64,000 bases of DNA from contig NW_025955072.1 of the NCBI RefSeq assembly GCF_022376445.1, forward strand, positions 1 through 64,000. Direction: 5' to 3'. Shown piece by piece: positions 47,716 through 58,745 of this stretch. Position numbers and translations under genes: made by a program. Under the pieces are notes generated by a model. The model was not told the DNA's origin and made no database searches. It was given only the letters and a program-made list of their open reading frames with translations. Within the stretch, counting starts at the first letter, position 1, and every line of letters begins with the position of its first letter. This DNA is from Fomitopsis serialis. Lineage: Eukaryota; Basidiomycota; Agaricomycetes; Polyporales; Fomitopsidaceae.

Positions 47716-49995
47716 ATGGCCTCTACCTCCGCGTCCAAGCCGCCACCGCCGTCTCCTACCCACATCCTCCGCACTCATGGCGCGGCCATCAAGGCACTCG
47801 AGGTTTCGGACGATAATGAGAAAATCTACTCCGGCGACGCAGACGGTACGGTCGTCGTCACGGACACGCGCACGCTGAGGCCGGTCGCGGTGTGGAAGGC
47901 GCACACTGACGGGCTGCTTGGGGTGCAGGAGTGGGAGGGACATATCATCACGTACGTCTTTACGAGTTGGAAATAATGTCTGTAGGCTGATTCCTAGCTA
48001 GACATGGCAGAGACAACAAGCTGCACGTTTGGCAATGCGTCCAGGAGCCCGCTGCAGCCCTGCGCAACTCTGCGGCTCCGCTTGGTCTGCAGACGCCCCA
48101 GCTATGCTACTCTATGGACGTGAACGCGCTCAATTACTGTCGGTTCTCGCTCATGCCCTTGGCGGAGTCCGCGCGCAGCGAGGAGCGACGCGCTTTCATC
48201 GCGGTGCCGAACCTGGTCGAGTCTTCCTTCGTAGGTCATCTTTCTTCGTTTACTACTCGGATAAGTGGACATGACCTATGGGTTCCTGTAGGCGGACATA
48301 TGGACACTGCCCTCTCGGAACAGGCTGCATGCTGCTATCGGTAAGACGGGTCAGATGGAAGGACCGTCCGGAGATGGTCGCGGTATGAATTCTACAGGTA
48401 TGTCCAGGTATCTCACAGCCGTCGCAGAACATTAGGCAAACACGAATGCGCGATACATGATGACAAACCCCACTTGGCACCCGACGAGCCACGGCGTACC
48501 CCTTCTGCACAATATCTTGCGAGATGGTTGTGAAGTTCACTACGCTCCAGCGTTAGTCTTGGAGCCTTCAACGTCGTCAATTGACTTGCTATCAGGCAGT
48601 CTAGGATTTGTATATGGTGTGCGGGGCACACAGATCTGTTGTTATTCGATCTGTCTGCGCAAGCATTGAGACGACAATGGAGAAGAGGCGGCATAGTGGA
48701 ACACCCGTTTTTTGCCGAGTCTGTCGGTCGCGTTCCTTATTGCCTAATGTTCTGCAAACACTTTCATATGTTTATTGATGTGCGTGCTGACGGCACACAG
48801 GAATTATCATGGCGATGCACCTTTATGAAGCCACGCATCCACACGCCTCAGACCGCACAAGTCTTCGACTGCTATGTGGCTACGAGAACGGTGCCGTCAC
48901 ATGCTGGGGGTACACTCGGACGGACAAGGAGACCTCCATCGAGGGCATAGGCTGGGAGCCGCTGTGGAACGTCAGGCTGCACGTCGAGTCAGGTATGTTG
49001 TGATACATTGCTCTTGCCCTCAGATTTCTTTTTGGGTCGCTATACGCGGCATCCAGCATTTGACAATTGGTCAAACCCGGATAGCCAGCCAGCCAGCGGG
49101 TTCCCCCGCAGGTGCCCCAAGGACAGAAAATGTGTTTGCGCACAGCTGGCAACGGGCCCGTGTGGGACTCCTCACCCGGCGTCGATACCCACTAAAATCT
49201 TCGAATGTAGTCCAGTCCCGGGGAAGGGCAGACTCGTCCTGGATCACCCTGTTCAACGTGCTAAGGATCAGCTGAGGGCAGGGATTGCCATCCGTCCGAA
49301 ACGGCGGTGGGTCACAGCTTGATCATGGTGTAGCCGTAGGCTCAGGCTCGACAACCAGCGGCTGTGGACGCTTTCCACTGCGTGTTGCCACCCGACTTCG
49401 TTGCCTCCAGATTCTGAACTCTATACACAGTGATGGCAATGACCGTCTCTCGGGACAACTCCTTCGCATTGACCGTCTCTGCAGATCATCTCATCGGGCG
49501 TTATGACATCAAGGTGAATTCAGCGTCCCCTCTCATTGCATCTTCCTAATTACCACTCAGTCAATCGAAGAAGATAAAGCGGACGCACGAGACGTGTGCA
49601 CGGCTCACAGAACGAAACATCCCGGCAATGCATCGATCGACATCCGCGACGACAGCAGGATATGTGCGGTCGGTGGATGGGATGGCAGGCACGTACTCCC
49701 TTTCCCATCAACCCACCTTATCTGAGCATACACACCCAGGATCCGGCTATACTCTGCAAAGAGCCTGAAGAGCCTGGGCACGCTGGAGTGCCACAAAAAG
49801 AGCTGCCAGGCGGTCGCGTTCGCCCGACCACACGCGCCGAGCGTTACCGAGGGCAGCAGAATCCCCGACGAGGCCGATGACGACATGGACGAGGATGAAA
49901 AGGCAGAGCGGGGACGATGGCTTTCTGCCGGCGGCCAGGACCAACGCGTCTCGCTGTGGACTCTGATGGACTTTGGCGGCTGGCGGGCACGGTAG
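47716..49995 (+). CDS. ASA1: Asa1-like WD40 protein (ASTRA complex)
   Basis: WD-repeat protein of the ASTRA/TTT-type complex linked to chromatin and PIKK maturation. Starts MASTSASKPPPPSPTHILR; blades are visible as IKALEVSDDNEKIYSGDADG, LHVWQCVQEP, YENGAVTCWGYTR, VMAMTVSRDNSFALTVSAD and VAFARPHAPS then GGQDQRVSLWTLMDFGG. Eight exons or so. Two introns are long for this genome: 48398-48800 (403 nt) and 48993-49430 (438 nt). A third, 49689-49739, has a GC donor (gcacgt) and an AG acceptor. An Asp/Glu-rich loop interrupts the last repeat. ATG at 47716 is used because the upstream in-frame codon at 47653 is GTG. Confidence 0.83.
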
Positions 49996-50265
49996 ATGCT
50001 GTCCCGCCCTGTGTACCATGTAGCAGTAGCATAGCAGGAGCAATATTCTAAACTCGAAAAGCTCTAATGCCGCAGCTCGGAACGAGGACAGGGAGAGTAC
50101 CCGGGGCTGGTCTGCTGAGGGCGCGGGTGCCGAGGGTGCCCGAAGTCGCCCGACCCCGCATAAAAGTAGCCGGTCACGCGTTTCCCCCCTTCACCATCCC
50201 CATCCCGTCGTCCTCACCGTCGCCCGTCGCCCATCCTCCCCACCTCACCCTCCACGACGCCCGCC

Positions 50266-51497
50266 ATGTTCGCCCGCAGCGCAGCCCGCAAGCTCTCCGC
50301 CCGCCAGTTCTCCTCTTCTGCTGCGCGCAGCACCAAGGTCACCGTCCTCGGCGCTGGCGGAGGTATCGGACAACCGCTCTCCCTCCTCCTCAAGCTCGAC
50401 CCCCACGTCCAGAGGCTCAACCTCTACGATATCCGCGGTGCACCTGGTGTCGCCGCGGACGTGAGCCATATTGACTCCGCCAGCGATGTGCGCGTTTCGT
50501 GTAGTGGGTCGTAAGTGTGAACGCGTACTGAACGCTACGTCACCTCGCAGGTCAAGGGCTTCGAGGCCGACAAGCTCGAGGAGGCTCTCGAGGGCGCAGA
50601 GGTCATTGTCGTCCCTGCTGGTGTTCCCCGCAAGGTACGTGACCGCGGTTGTACGACACCCTACACGCTTCTGACGACGCTTCCTACAGCCCGGCGTAAG
50701 TGCGTTCGCGTGACGCTCCGAACCCTCAGCTTAACTCTATCACAGATGACCCGTGACGACCTCTTCAGCACAAACGCGTCCGTCATCCGCGACCTCGCGA
50801 CGGTCGCCGCCCGGGTCGCGCCCAAGGCGCACCTCTGCATCATCACCAACCCGGTCAACTCGATGGTGCCGATCGCCTCGCGCGTGTACGAGCGAGCGGG
50901 TGTGTACGACCCGAAGCGGATCTTTGGTGTCTCCACGCTCGACGTCGTCCGCGCGTCACGCTTCCTCGCGGGCATCGTCGGCGGCGATCCCGCGGACGCG
51001 CCTGTCACCGTCATCGGCGGCCACAGCGGTGAGACGATCGTGCCCCTCTTCTCCCAGACGCCCGCGGCCAAGGGTGTCACCGGCGAGGCATACAAGAAGC
51101 TCGTGCACCGCGTGCAGTTCGGTGGTGACGAGGTCGTCCAGGCCAAGGCCGGCGCGGGCTCGGCTACCCTTTCGATGGCGTACGCCGGTGCGAAGTTCGC
51201 GAACACCCTCCTCCGCGCTATTGCGGGCGAGAAGGGCGTCATCACCCCCTCGTATGTCCGCAGCCCGCTCTACGAGAGCGAGGGCATCGACTTCTTCGCG
51301 TCCAACATTGAGCTTGGCGTACGTGCCCTCGTCTTCCTCTTACTGTGTCTCACCACTAACATTCGCGTTCCCAGCCCAACGGTGTCGACAAGATCCACCC
51401 TCTCGGCCAGCTCACCGCGGAGGAGGAGGAGTACCTCAAGGCCTGCAAGGATGGTCTCAGGAAGAACATTCAGAAGGGCTTCGCGTTCCTCGAGTAG
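50266..51497 (+). CDS. MDH1: Malate dehydrogenase, mitochondrial
   Basis: NAD-dependent interconversion of malate and oxaloacetate in the matrix. Five exons (50266-50487, 50551-50634, 50690-50695, 50746-51318, 51375-51497), 335 residues. Presequence [23 protein letters not shown]-binding [19 protein letters not shown], substrate Arg in [23 protein letters not shown]-type segment [16 protein letters not shown], and catalytic His in [14 protein letters not shown]. Exon 3 is only 6 nt and encodes P-G of that substrate loop. The C-terminus [11 protein letters not shown] has no peroxisomal SKL signal, supporting a mitochondrial form. Confidence 0.96.
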
Positions 51498-51796
51498 ATG
51501 GACAGCATAAAAAGCATGTACTAGATGCAACTATGTTGAGACGTAGACATCTGCTATCTGTATTTTGCCAGCGATATGCAAGAGTCTGTTTGGCAGTGGC
51601 TCTCCAAGTCGAGCAGATCCCCGCGCGGTATGCGGCGTCGGCGTCCGTGCTTGTATTGCTCGCATCCCTTGCGCATTCGGCAGATTTGACGGGGTAAGCT
51701 TCGCTTGTCCAGACAATATGTTCAATGAACGAACTGGCCATGAAGCTGTAAAGTGAGCAATGCTGGGCAGTGAGGCAACTGCAATGCACATACCAG

Positions 51797-52381
51797 TTAT
51801 CCGTGCCGTGTGCCCTTTCCCTTGACGACTGTGAAGCCATCCTCGTCTACCTCTCGCTCTTGTGCATGCGCCTTCGATTGCTGATCCAGAAGCATTGGCG
51901 CCTCACCCTCCTCATCCTCACTGCCGTCCTCGCTCCCACTCCCATCCTCCCAATCATCCTCATCCCCCGCAACCTCTTCCACCTGCACCTTCTTCCCCTT
52001 CACCTTATCCGCAAGCCCCTCAAACTTCTCCACCATCTCCGCGCTCCCTCCCTGCACGGCCTCCCACATCTGCACGACGTCCCTGGCGACCGCCTCGGCG
52101 CTGCCGTCCTCGAGCGCGGTCTCGAACTCGTCCTCCATGACCTGGAGGAGCGTATCTTCGACGTACGGCACGTCCGGCGGGGGGTGCTCCTGTTCGAAGG
52201 CGTCGACGAGCACGGACGCGAGCCAGGTGCGCTTCTGCGCGCCGTCGGGGCCGCCCCAGTTCTCGGCGACGGCGAGGCGGAGCGCGGGCCAGATCGCGAG
52301 GCGGGCGAGGACGCCGCGCGCGAAGAGGATGGAGGTTGTGGGTGGGGCGGAAGTTGCGGTGGTCGAGGTCGAGGCGGACAT
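51797..52381 (-). CDS. TSR2: Pre-rRNA processing protein Tsr2
   Basis: Chaperone and escort for ribosomal protein eS26 in 40S assembly. Intronless, 194 residues. The WGG domain is clear: LRLAVAENWGGPDGAQKRTW and LVDAFEQEHPPPDVPYVEDT, followed by LLQVMEDEFETALEDGSAEA. The C-terminal third is strongly acidic (DEDDWEDGSGSEDGSEDEEG), as expected for Tsr2, and ends DGFTVVKGKGTRHG. The ATG at 52381 is chosen because it directly precedes the domain; the frame remains open upstream. It is divergent from Grc3, with 306 bp between start codons. Confidence 0.9.
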   Translation of the reverse strand: MSASTSTTATSAPPTTSILFARGVLARLAIWPALRLAVAENWGGPDGAQKRTWLASVLVDAFEQEHPPPDVPYVEDTLLQVMEDEFETALEDGSAEAVARDVVQMWEAVQGGSAEMVEKFEGLADKVKGKKVQVEEVAGDEDDWEDGSGSEDGSEDEEGEAPMLLDQQSKAHAQEREVDEDGFTVVKGKGTRHG

Positions 52382-52687
52382 GACGAGGGTTATACGAACG
52401 TTGTGTGGAACGACCAAGTATGGTTTGCGGCTCTGGTGCCAGTAAGGGGTGAAGGTGATTTGAGTGGCTGGAATCGGGCGGACGTCTTCGATGAAATCTG
52501 CGCAGATCGTGATCTCGATCGTCCACGTGTGCGCCATGTTAACGAGATCCGAGGTTTTTGGGTCTCCTCCTCCCAGTCCAGGACGGCAGTACCCACTTGT
52601 CTTCAACTCTCATCGCGCGACGTGCCGACCGGTCTTCTGGTCATCCTGGTGCAGGCACAGTTATCGCCATCACCGACCGACACAATA
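52382..52687. promoter_or_regulatory. Divergent promoter of two ribosome-biogenesis genes
   Basis: 306 bp between Tsr2 and Grc3 start codons. Nothing resembling a canonical TATA box; I did not identify a defined ribosome-biogenesis element. Co-regulation is inference from orientation. Confidence 0.45.
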
Positions 52688-55290
52688 ATGCTCAGTGCCG
52701 TCGCGGCTCGAAAAGCGCGTTTAGAGGGAAAGCAGGTCGTGCAGGTCGTGCCACGGACACCCGCGAAGCCAGCCATTGTCGCCGATGAGTCTCCAAAACT
52801 GGTCTCGCCTCCGTCAAAACGAAAGCCCAGCGAGAATGCAAGCAAGCCTATTAAGAAGAAGAGGAAGAAGGCTCAGCAACCCGCGCAAGACACCCCGCCT
52901 CGTTACTTCAACGAGGACGCGTTCAAGACACAACAAGATGTCATTGTCGTCGCTGATGACTCGGACGACTCCGAGGAAGGCTTTACTGGTGATGCGTTCG
53001 TCGCAGAGGCGGACATGACAGTGGACAACGCCGACGCTACGAATACTGCAACTCCCGCAACCAAGGCCCGGCGACGCCGAGCTTGGTCACCCAGTGCTCC
53101 GCTACGAGACTCTTCTGACGAGGAAGACGATGAATTGCTCGATGATGAATCGGCACCTCCACCGGTCGTTATACCGGTTGCAGGACCGTCGAAATTGGTA
53201 CCCAAGGTACTCTCGACGTTCCAACCCGTCCTGGACCAAAATATGTTCTACCTCACGCCAGAAGACATTCAAATACTTGACTTGCCATCGCCATCGTTAC
53301 AATGTGACAACACAGGGACACTTATTGTGCTCCATCCCTCGAACTCGCTCGCTCTTTTGGGAACGTACCGATTGACCGTCCTGCAAGGCGCGGTATCCCT
53401 GATGGGCAGCGTCCTCACCGCGTCGCGCACATGTCATCGCGTCTTTGCCCCTCGTTCCTCACCCATCCCTGTGCTTAGGAGTATCGCAGCCAGCCTTAAT
53501 GGCCCACAGTCAGCGATGCCTGACCGTGTTCGATCAACGCTTGGCCCCGGAGCTACAGTGGTATTGCTGCAGGAGTTGCAGACCGGCGTGGAACGACTGG
53601 GTACAGTGTGCCGCACATTTGAGGGTGTGTTTTCGCCGTCGCGGTCTCAAAGCAAGATGCCTACCGTCGAACTGAATCTTCGCGGCGTCTACATGGTGCG
53701 CTCAACGTTGTAGTGGATGGTAGGTCTTCGGCTGACCGTAATGTATTGCAGCTTCAGGCTGAGACATCTGACACTTCGCCGTTTATCATGCCACCGTCTT
53801 GGGATGCAACCATATCTTCTATGGTCGACCATAATGCGAACCCGCAGGAGATGAACTATCCAAGATCCGTGTATCTCGTCAAAGGTCCAAGGAATACGGG
53901 CAAGAGTACCTTCGGGAAAGTGCTCCTGAACGCACTCCTAACAAGGTCAGACAGTGGTCAAGTATTGCGTGCTCGGTGACTTATCCTGTCTGGTGCACAC
54001 AGATATCGCCGCGTCGCATTCCTTGAATGTGATATGGGTCAGTCCGAGTTCACTCCGGCAGGCATGGTAGCTTTGAACATACTGGACGCCCCCGTATTTG
54101 GTGCGCATATCTTGTCCGCTCTCTCGACCAAGTTTGAAATGGTCTGATCATTGAAGGCAGGTCCGGCATTCACTCATCCGTGCCTACCCTATGCGTCTCA
54201 CTTCGTCGGAGCGACGTCTCCGAAGTCATCCCCGTCCTACTACGTCGAATGTGTCCAAGCTCTCATACAAGCATACAACCTTGACATTCAGCACGGGGCA
54301 CTTCTCAACGACAATGACGACAAGGGTACAGACAATAGGCTCTCCGACATCATACCTCTCGTCGTGAACACCATGGGCTGGTCGCGCGGGCTCGGCTCCG
54401 ATTTGTCGCTCAAAATAGAGGAGACGGTCGAACCATCCCAGATTTTCGAGCTCGAAGCGCCCCAAGGCGATGATGCATATCCCACGTATCCGCCCTTCGA
54501 TAGTGCCGACGCCCACGCGTCTCATGGCCTTGGCGGTTTGGACAGAGTACGTCGGCTCGAAGCCGTCGCTCCGTGCTCCGCGTCCAGCTTCTTCACTGCC
54601 GCAGATCACCGCACTTTGTCCGTCCTCTCGTACTTCCACGCCACGTTCGCTGCACCTTCCTCTTCCCCGCCCGCTTCGCAAGATGCTCCAGTATCGTCGC
54701 CATCGTCGTCTTCTGGTTCGGCAGCCAGCTGCATCGCACGAGCGTGGGACGTCTCTCTACCACTCTGCGCTCAGCTTCCGTACGAAGTCGACTGTAAAGT
54801 CGCGTTTGACCACATCGCCCTGGTCGGCGCTGGCATGGAGGATGTGGTGCCCTCTGAACTTGCTCAAGTACTGAACGGAGCAATAGTTGGCTTGGTACAG
54901 TGCGAACCCGGGACTATGGATGACCTAGCAAGCGATTCAGCCTCGCCTGCCCTCGCCCTCGCGTATAGACAGGGAAACCCTCCTCCATCACCATTCTCCT
55001 CGAAGTGCTGCGGGCTCGCTCTCGTGCGGGCCATCTCTCACTCTGCGACGGGGACGCTGATGCATCTCCTTACCCCCGTCCCGCCCGAGCATCTCGCTCT
55101 CGTGCGCGTCTTGGTCAAGGGCGAGCTGGAGCTTCCTGTGTGGGGGATGCTCGACTTCCGGAATACGCAGGGCGACGTCGCTGGCGTCGAGCGCGACAAA
55201 GTGCCCTTCCTGCGTTGGGGCAAGAGCGAGGCCGCAGGTGCAGAAAGGAGACGTGTACGAAGAAATCTCATGCGGAGAGGTCAGATGTAG
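52688..55290 (+). CDS. GRC3: Polynucleotide 5'-hydroxyl-kinase Grc3
   Basis: Nucleolar RNA kinase that phosphorylates the 26S pre-rRNA 5' end after Las1 cuts ITS2, and also helps Pol I termination. Four exons. Residues 1-170 are a basic then acidic nuclear lead (KPIKKKRKKAQQ; DEEDDELLDDESAPPP). The Walker A motif GPRNTGKS falls at about 381-388, right after the first intron (53696-53751). It is followed by RRVAFLECDMGQSEFTPAG, the Walker B/clasp segment, and HFVGATSPKSSPSYYVECVQ. C-terminal family blocks are seen around ELELPVWGMLDFRNTQGD and VPFLRWGKSEAAG. No frame problem noted. Confidence 0.92.
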
Positions 55291-55340
55291 GTACAGCGAT
55301 AGTGTCCACCAGGGCAAGTGTCCAGTATGCGGGATCGCGC

Positions 55341-56152
55341 TCACTCGAAGGAAATCATTATGTCCGGCCCTTTCGTCTCAAGCCAGCGTCGCCAGATGTC
55401 TCGGTACACGGGCGTCCACGGGATCTTATGCAGGAAGACCTCCTCGTCCGTCAGCATTCTCGCGATACGCCGCATCTCCTTGCGGTCGCGACCGCTGTAG
55501 TTCTTCATCAGCTTCCCTGCCTGCTTGAGTGTGGGGTGCAGCTGGGATGCGTAGTCAACATTCGTGACGGCGAACTGTAGAAGGTCCCCCCTGCAGCCTT
55601 ACCGGACCTCGAAACACCATGCGGTGCCATTTGCAGAACGTCTTCGCGGATATCCGGTATTCGTCTGCGTCGTCCAGTGAGCTGCTGTCCTTTTTATCCC
55701 GATATGGTGGGAGCAGCTTGGGGACATAATACCGCACGAGGGGTACGTCCGGGGGTGTGCTATTCGCGTTCGAAGCACCTAGACTCCTTTGTGCTTCCCT
55801 CGATGACGTCCAGTATCGTGCCTCTTCCTCGAGCGTAGCGTACCGAGAGAAGAGCGGGCATCTGCCAGTGGGTCTCCACAGCTTCGTACGCAAGGAGACC
55901 ATCCACCGAAACACTCTGCTCGTGCAATCCTTGCACCATACGACCCCCGTGGTGACAAGGTGGCCAGTGGCACCGGCTAGGAAGTAGGTCGCACATGGGA
56001 GCACGAGCGGCCATCCGGCGGCAAATGCTTTTGCTAGGATGCGAATGGTAGTGGTGGCTGACTGGCGTTCCTACTCAGCACCTGCGTCAATGGGTGGAAT
56101 ATGACTTACTACTTACGAGCTGCAGGTTCCTGGGCAGCACGATGTCATGCAT
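55341..56152 (-). CDS. Unrecognised small membrane protein, possibly mitochondrial (frame interrupted)
   Basis: I do not recognise it. Exon 1 encodes MHDIVLPRNLQLVS; the second donor (gtaagtca) gives the in-frame join to TTTTIRILAKAFAAGWPLVL. A hydrophobic stretch follows (FAAGWPLVLPCATYFLAGA), then a charged body (TLEEEARYWTSSREAQRSLG; VRYYVPKLLPPYRDKKDSSS) and a basic end (GRDRKEMRRIARMLTDEEVF, then KIPWTPVYRDIWRRWLETKG). The frame needs one base removed from a C6 run (55586-55591), after which the protein reads smoothly through GDLLQFAVTNVDYASQLHP. One membrane helix and basic N-terminus suggest an organellar membrane. Convergent with Grc3, 50 bp between stop codons. Confidence 0.6.
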
Positions 56153-58745
56153 TTTGTGAGATCTTTGTTTGGGGTACCGTCGGTCGTTGGTGTCGGTCGT
56201 CGCGGGTGTAAGTGCAGTTCGCCCATGTGCATGACTCGCCGCCATGCACCATGCTCATTCAGTGCGGAAGACATGAGGTGTGTCACAATAGTCGAGCTTA
56301 GCTCGGCGGGTTGCGTTCATATCCGATTTGTATGAAGTACACGTGTCCTCCAGCCCTCCAGCGGTGGACCCGCGATGCTCGTCTGGCGTCAGCGCAGTTT
56401 TTTGGGCCTCGTAGAGACAATTGTCCTCAGGCTGGACGCGGAAAGTTAACGCGCGATGCAATTCATCTCTGACTCTGAGTGAGCGTCGGTTTGGCGTCGG
56501 TCGATATTGGGTCGATACTTATTCAAATCCATGGGTCATGTTACCGCGCAACTAGCCGGGAAATGCCGACGGCCACAAGCAGTGGCTGAAGCGCTGGATT
56601 TGAAAGTCCAACCCTCTTTGACTTGGTCAACGTTGTCACCTACTTCTGCGAGGTCTTGTACGTGTCGCGACTCGCGAGTATGACCACTCTTCAGAAGTAC
56701 TCTACGTCGGCATTCGCACAAACTAGTGAGCTCGGCATGGCTTCAAAAATCGTGGTCCAAGAAACCGAGTTCATTTGCTCGGCACATCATCGTGGCAAGT
56801 CCATTCATCACGCTACTTTCACTGTTCCATCTCTCGCCTGGGAATCGGTGCTATTGCGCTGTAATGCGAGTCTAGTGCTGTAACTCGCAGACGTGATCTC
56901 GACTTGGCTCATTTAAGCCTTCGGACCTTGGTGTTCAAGCATCGTCAGGCACTGAGGCAGTGGACTGATTGTAACGCAGAGCGCGCTTCCCTAGTTCACA
57001 AAGGCCGACGGGGCTGGCGATTGTTGAGCGCTGATCATGAGAGTGTCGTGGCCGTCAGAGGTACGGAACATGCCATATTCCTCCCGAGTTGAAACCGGTA
57101 CCGTGACAGTACCGAAACCTTCAACAAGCTTCCGGGAATTATATCCCCATGCACATGGGTTGTACATTTACCAAACTTCCACCCTACAATTCATTCGTCG
57201 CCCTGAGAAACTTACAGGCGGTCGAACATTGGTCGAACCACTCAGATTCGCGGGCCCGAAGCAACGACGCTCACGGACGTTTCAGTTTAGCTCGTCAGCA
57301 CTGGGTGAGCGTTACGATATACCAGGCTCATCATCGCCCCAAACTTTGTCAGCTTCCATCAAGGCGCATATTGCTACGGCCCTCATGGAATGGAAGATCC
57401 AGTAGACTCAATTGGCGTTCAAGCTTGTCCGACTCCGAACTCACTGATATCTGCATTTCCGCTCTAGATCTAGCGTGAGCATTGTCCTTGACATTCTCTA
57501 CGCCAACTAACAGTACCCCGAAAGAGCGTAGTCGCCTCAAGCGATTCAGCTCCACTCATGTATCTTGCATGCATACAATGGTATCATATGGCGTTGATCT
57601 CACTGGCAGGTTCATCTGCTTGGATGCACCAGCGTCGATGTGTGGGGTTGACATGTCAAGGATGCTCAATCGACGTCCAATAAAGGTCGCTCTCGTGCCA
57701 TCACGGCCCTTGTTCAAGTCGCGTCTCCGAGCATTTGCGTCGCAGATGGGTAGAGTGACGCGCTAGGGCAAATGACTGCGGCTTTCAAGCTCTACGTCTT
57801 GTTCATAAGCTACACACAGCTACCGGCCGCATGCAATTCTCGGACGCCGGTCAGTGTCAGAGCAGCATAGTCGAAGCATCTCTGATGTTCAGCATGCAGG
57901 AGTCACATATACATCGTACTCGCATCTGCCCTCCTCTCATACCGATTTGACACATGCGCACCTCGGTGACCGAGCCAATACACTCATCTCGCCTCACACA
58001 TGGCGCTGGAAGGGACCCTCATTGGGCTCAAAACCTCTTTTAGACATATCTAGTCGTGCCATCGGCACGAACACACATTCAGGCCGTCCATCCGCGGGCT
58101 GCGACGATGTGCGAAACCTTTACATGATCCTGCATGTAGGTGAGCCACATCCTACACATGTCCTTCGAGCACCGCGCATGATCACTGAGCCCCACAGCAT
58201 GTCGTACGCCGAAGGATTGGTTTCATACATGCCACAGTTTACCCAAGCTCAAAACGCAAGTCTTCGTACAATGGCAGATACACAGGAACTCCGAAGAATC
58301 AGGCTTCGGCCGAAGACAATGTTTCGAACACAGGTGCCACATGTTGGATCAGTTTGGCCAACATCTAATACCAAACACCCGATGTCGACCAAACATCCGG
58401 GTATGTCACTCTGCACCGTCGGCAGTTTTTGTAATCACGGCTCTGCGATACTGCTTACACGCCTCTCACACAAAGCCATACCCCCATCATACAGGCTTTC
58501 CGCTAAGTGTGTCTTATTCGACATGTCTACCCGTGACCTGGACACAGTGGTAGATGTACCGGTCGCCATTTAACCTCTGGACTAACTTGAGAAAGCTGGT
58601 GGAGGTAATGTTAGACCCCCTGAGCAGGATGTTGACTCGGGTTTTGAATCATCATGCGGTGCCCTCGTATTTACATAAATCCCCTGAGAAGCGTACGAAC
58701 TTAAGCATCTGTTCTCTGAGGGAGCCCCCCCCCCTTACTCTAGAT
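56153..58745. other. 2.6 kb gene-poor stretch with an orphan ORF
   Basis: No recognised gene. An uninterrupted 239-codon frame runs + strand 57854-58573 but has no domain, no codon bias like the neighbours, and many His/Ser/Thr residues (SYSHLPSSHTDLTHAHLGD), so it may be chance. A run of ten C at about 58725-58735 lies just upstream of the next P450. Confidence 0.4.

Noticed and set aside
56555..56640. tRNA-Ser-like segment (D-arm-like gcagtggctgaagcg and loop tttgaaa)
   Set aside because: The anticodon stem has an extra base, no T-arm consensus (GTTCRANNC) follows and no acceptor stem pairs. At most a degenerate remnant.
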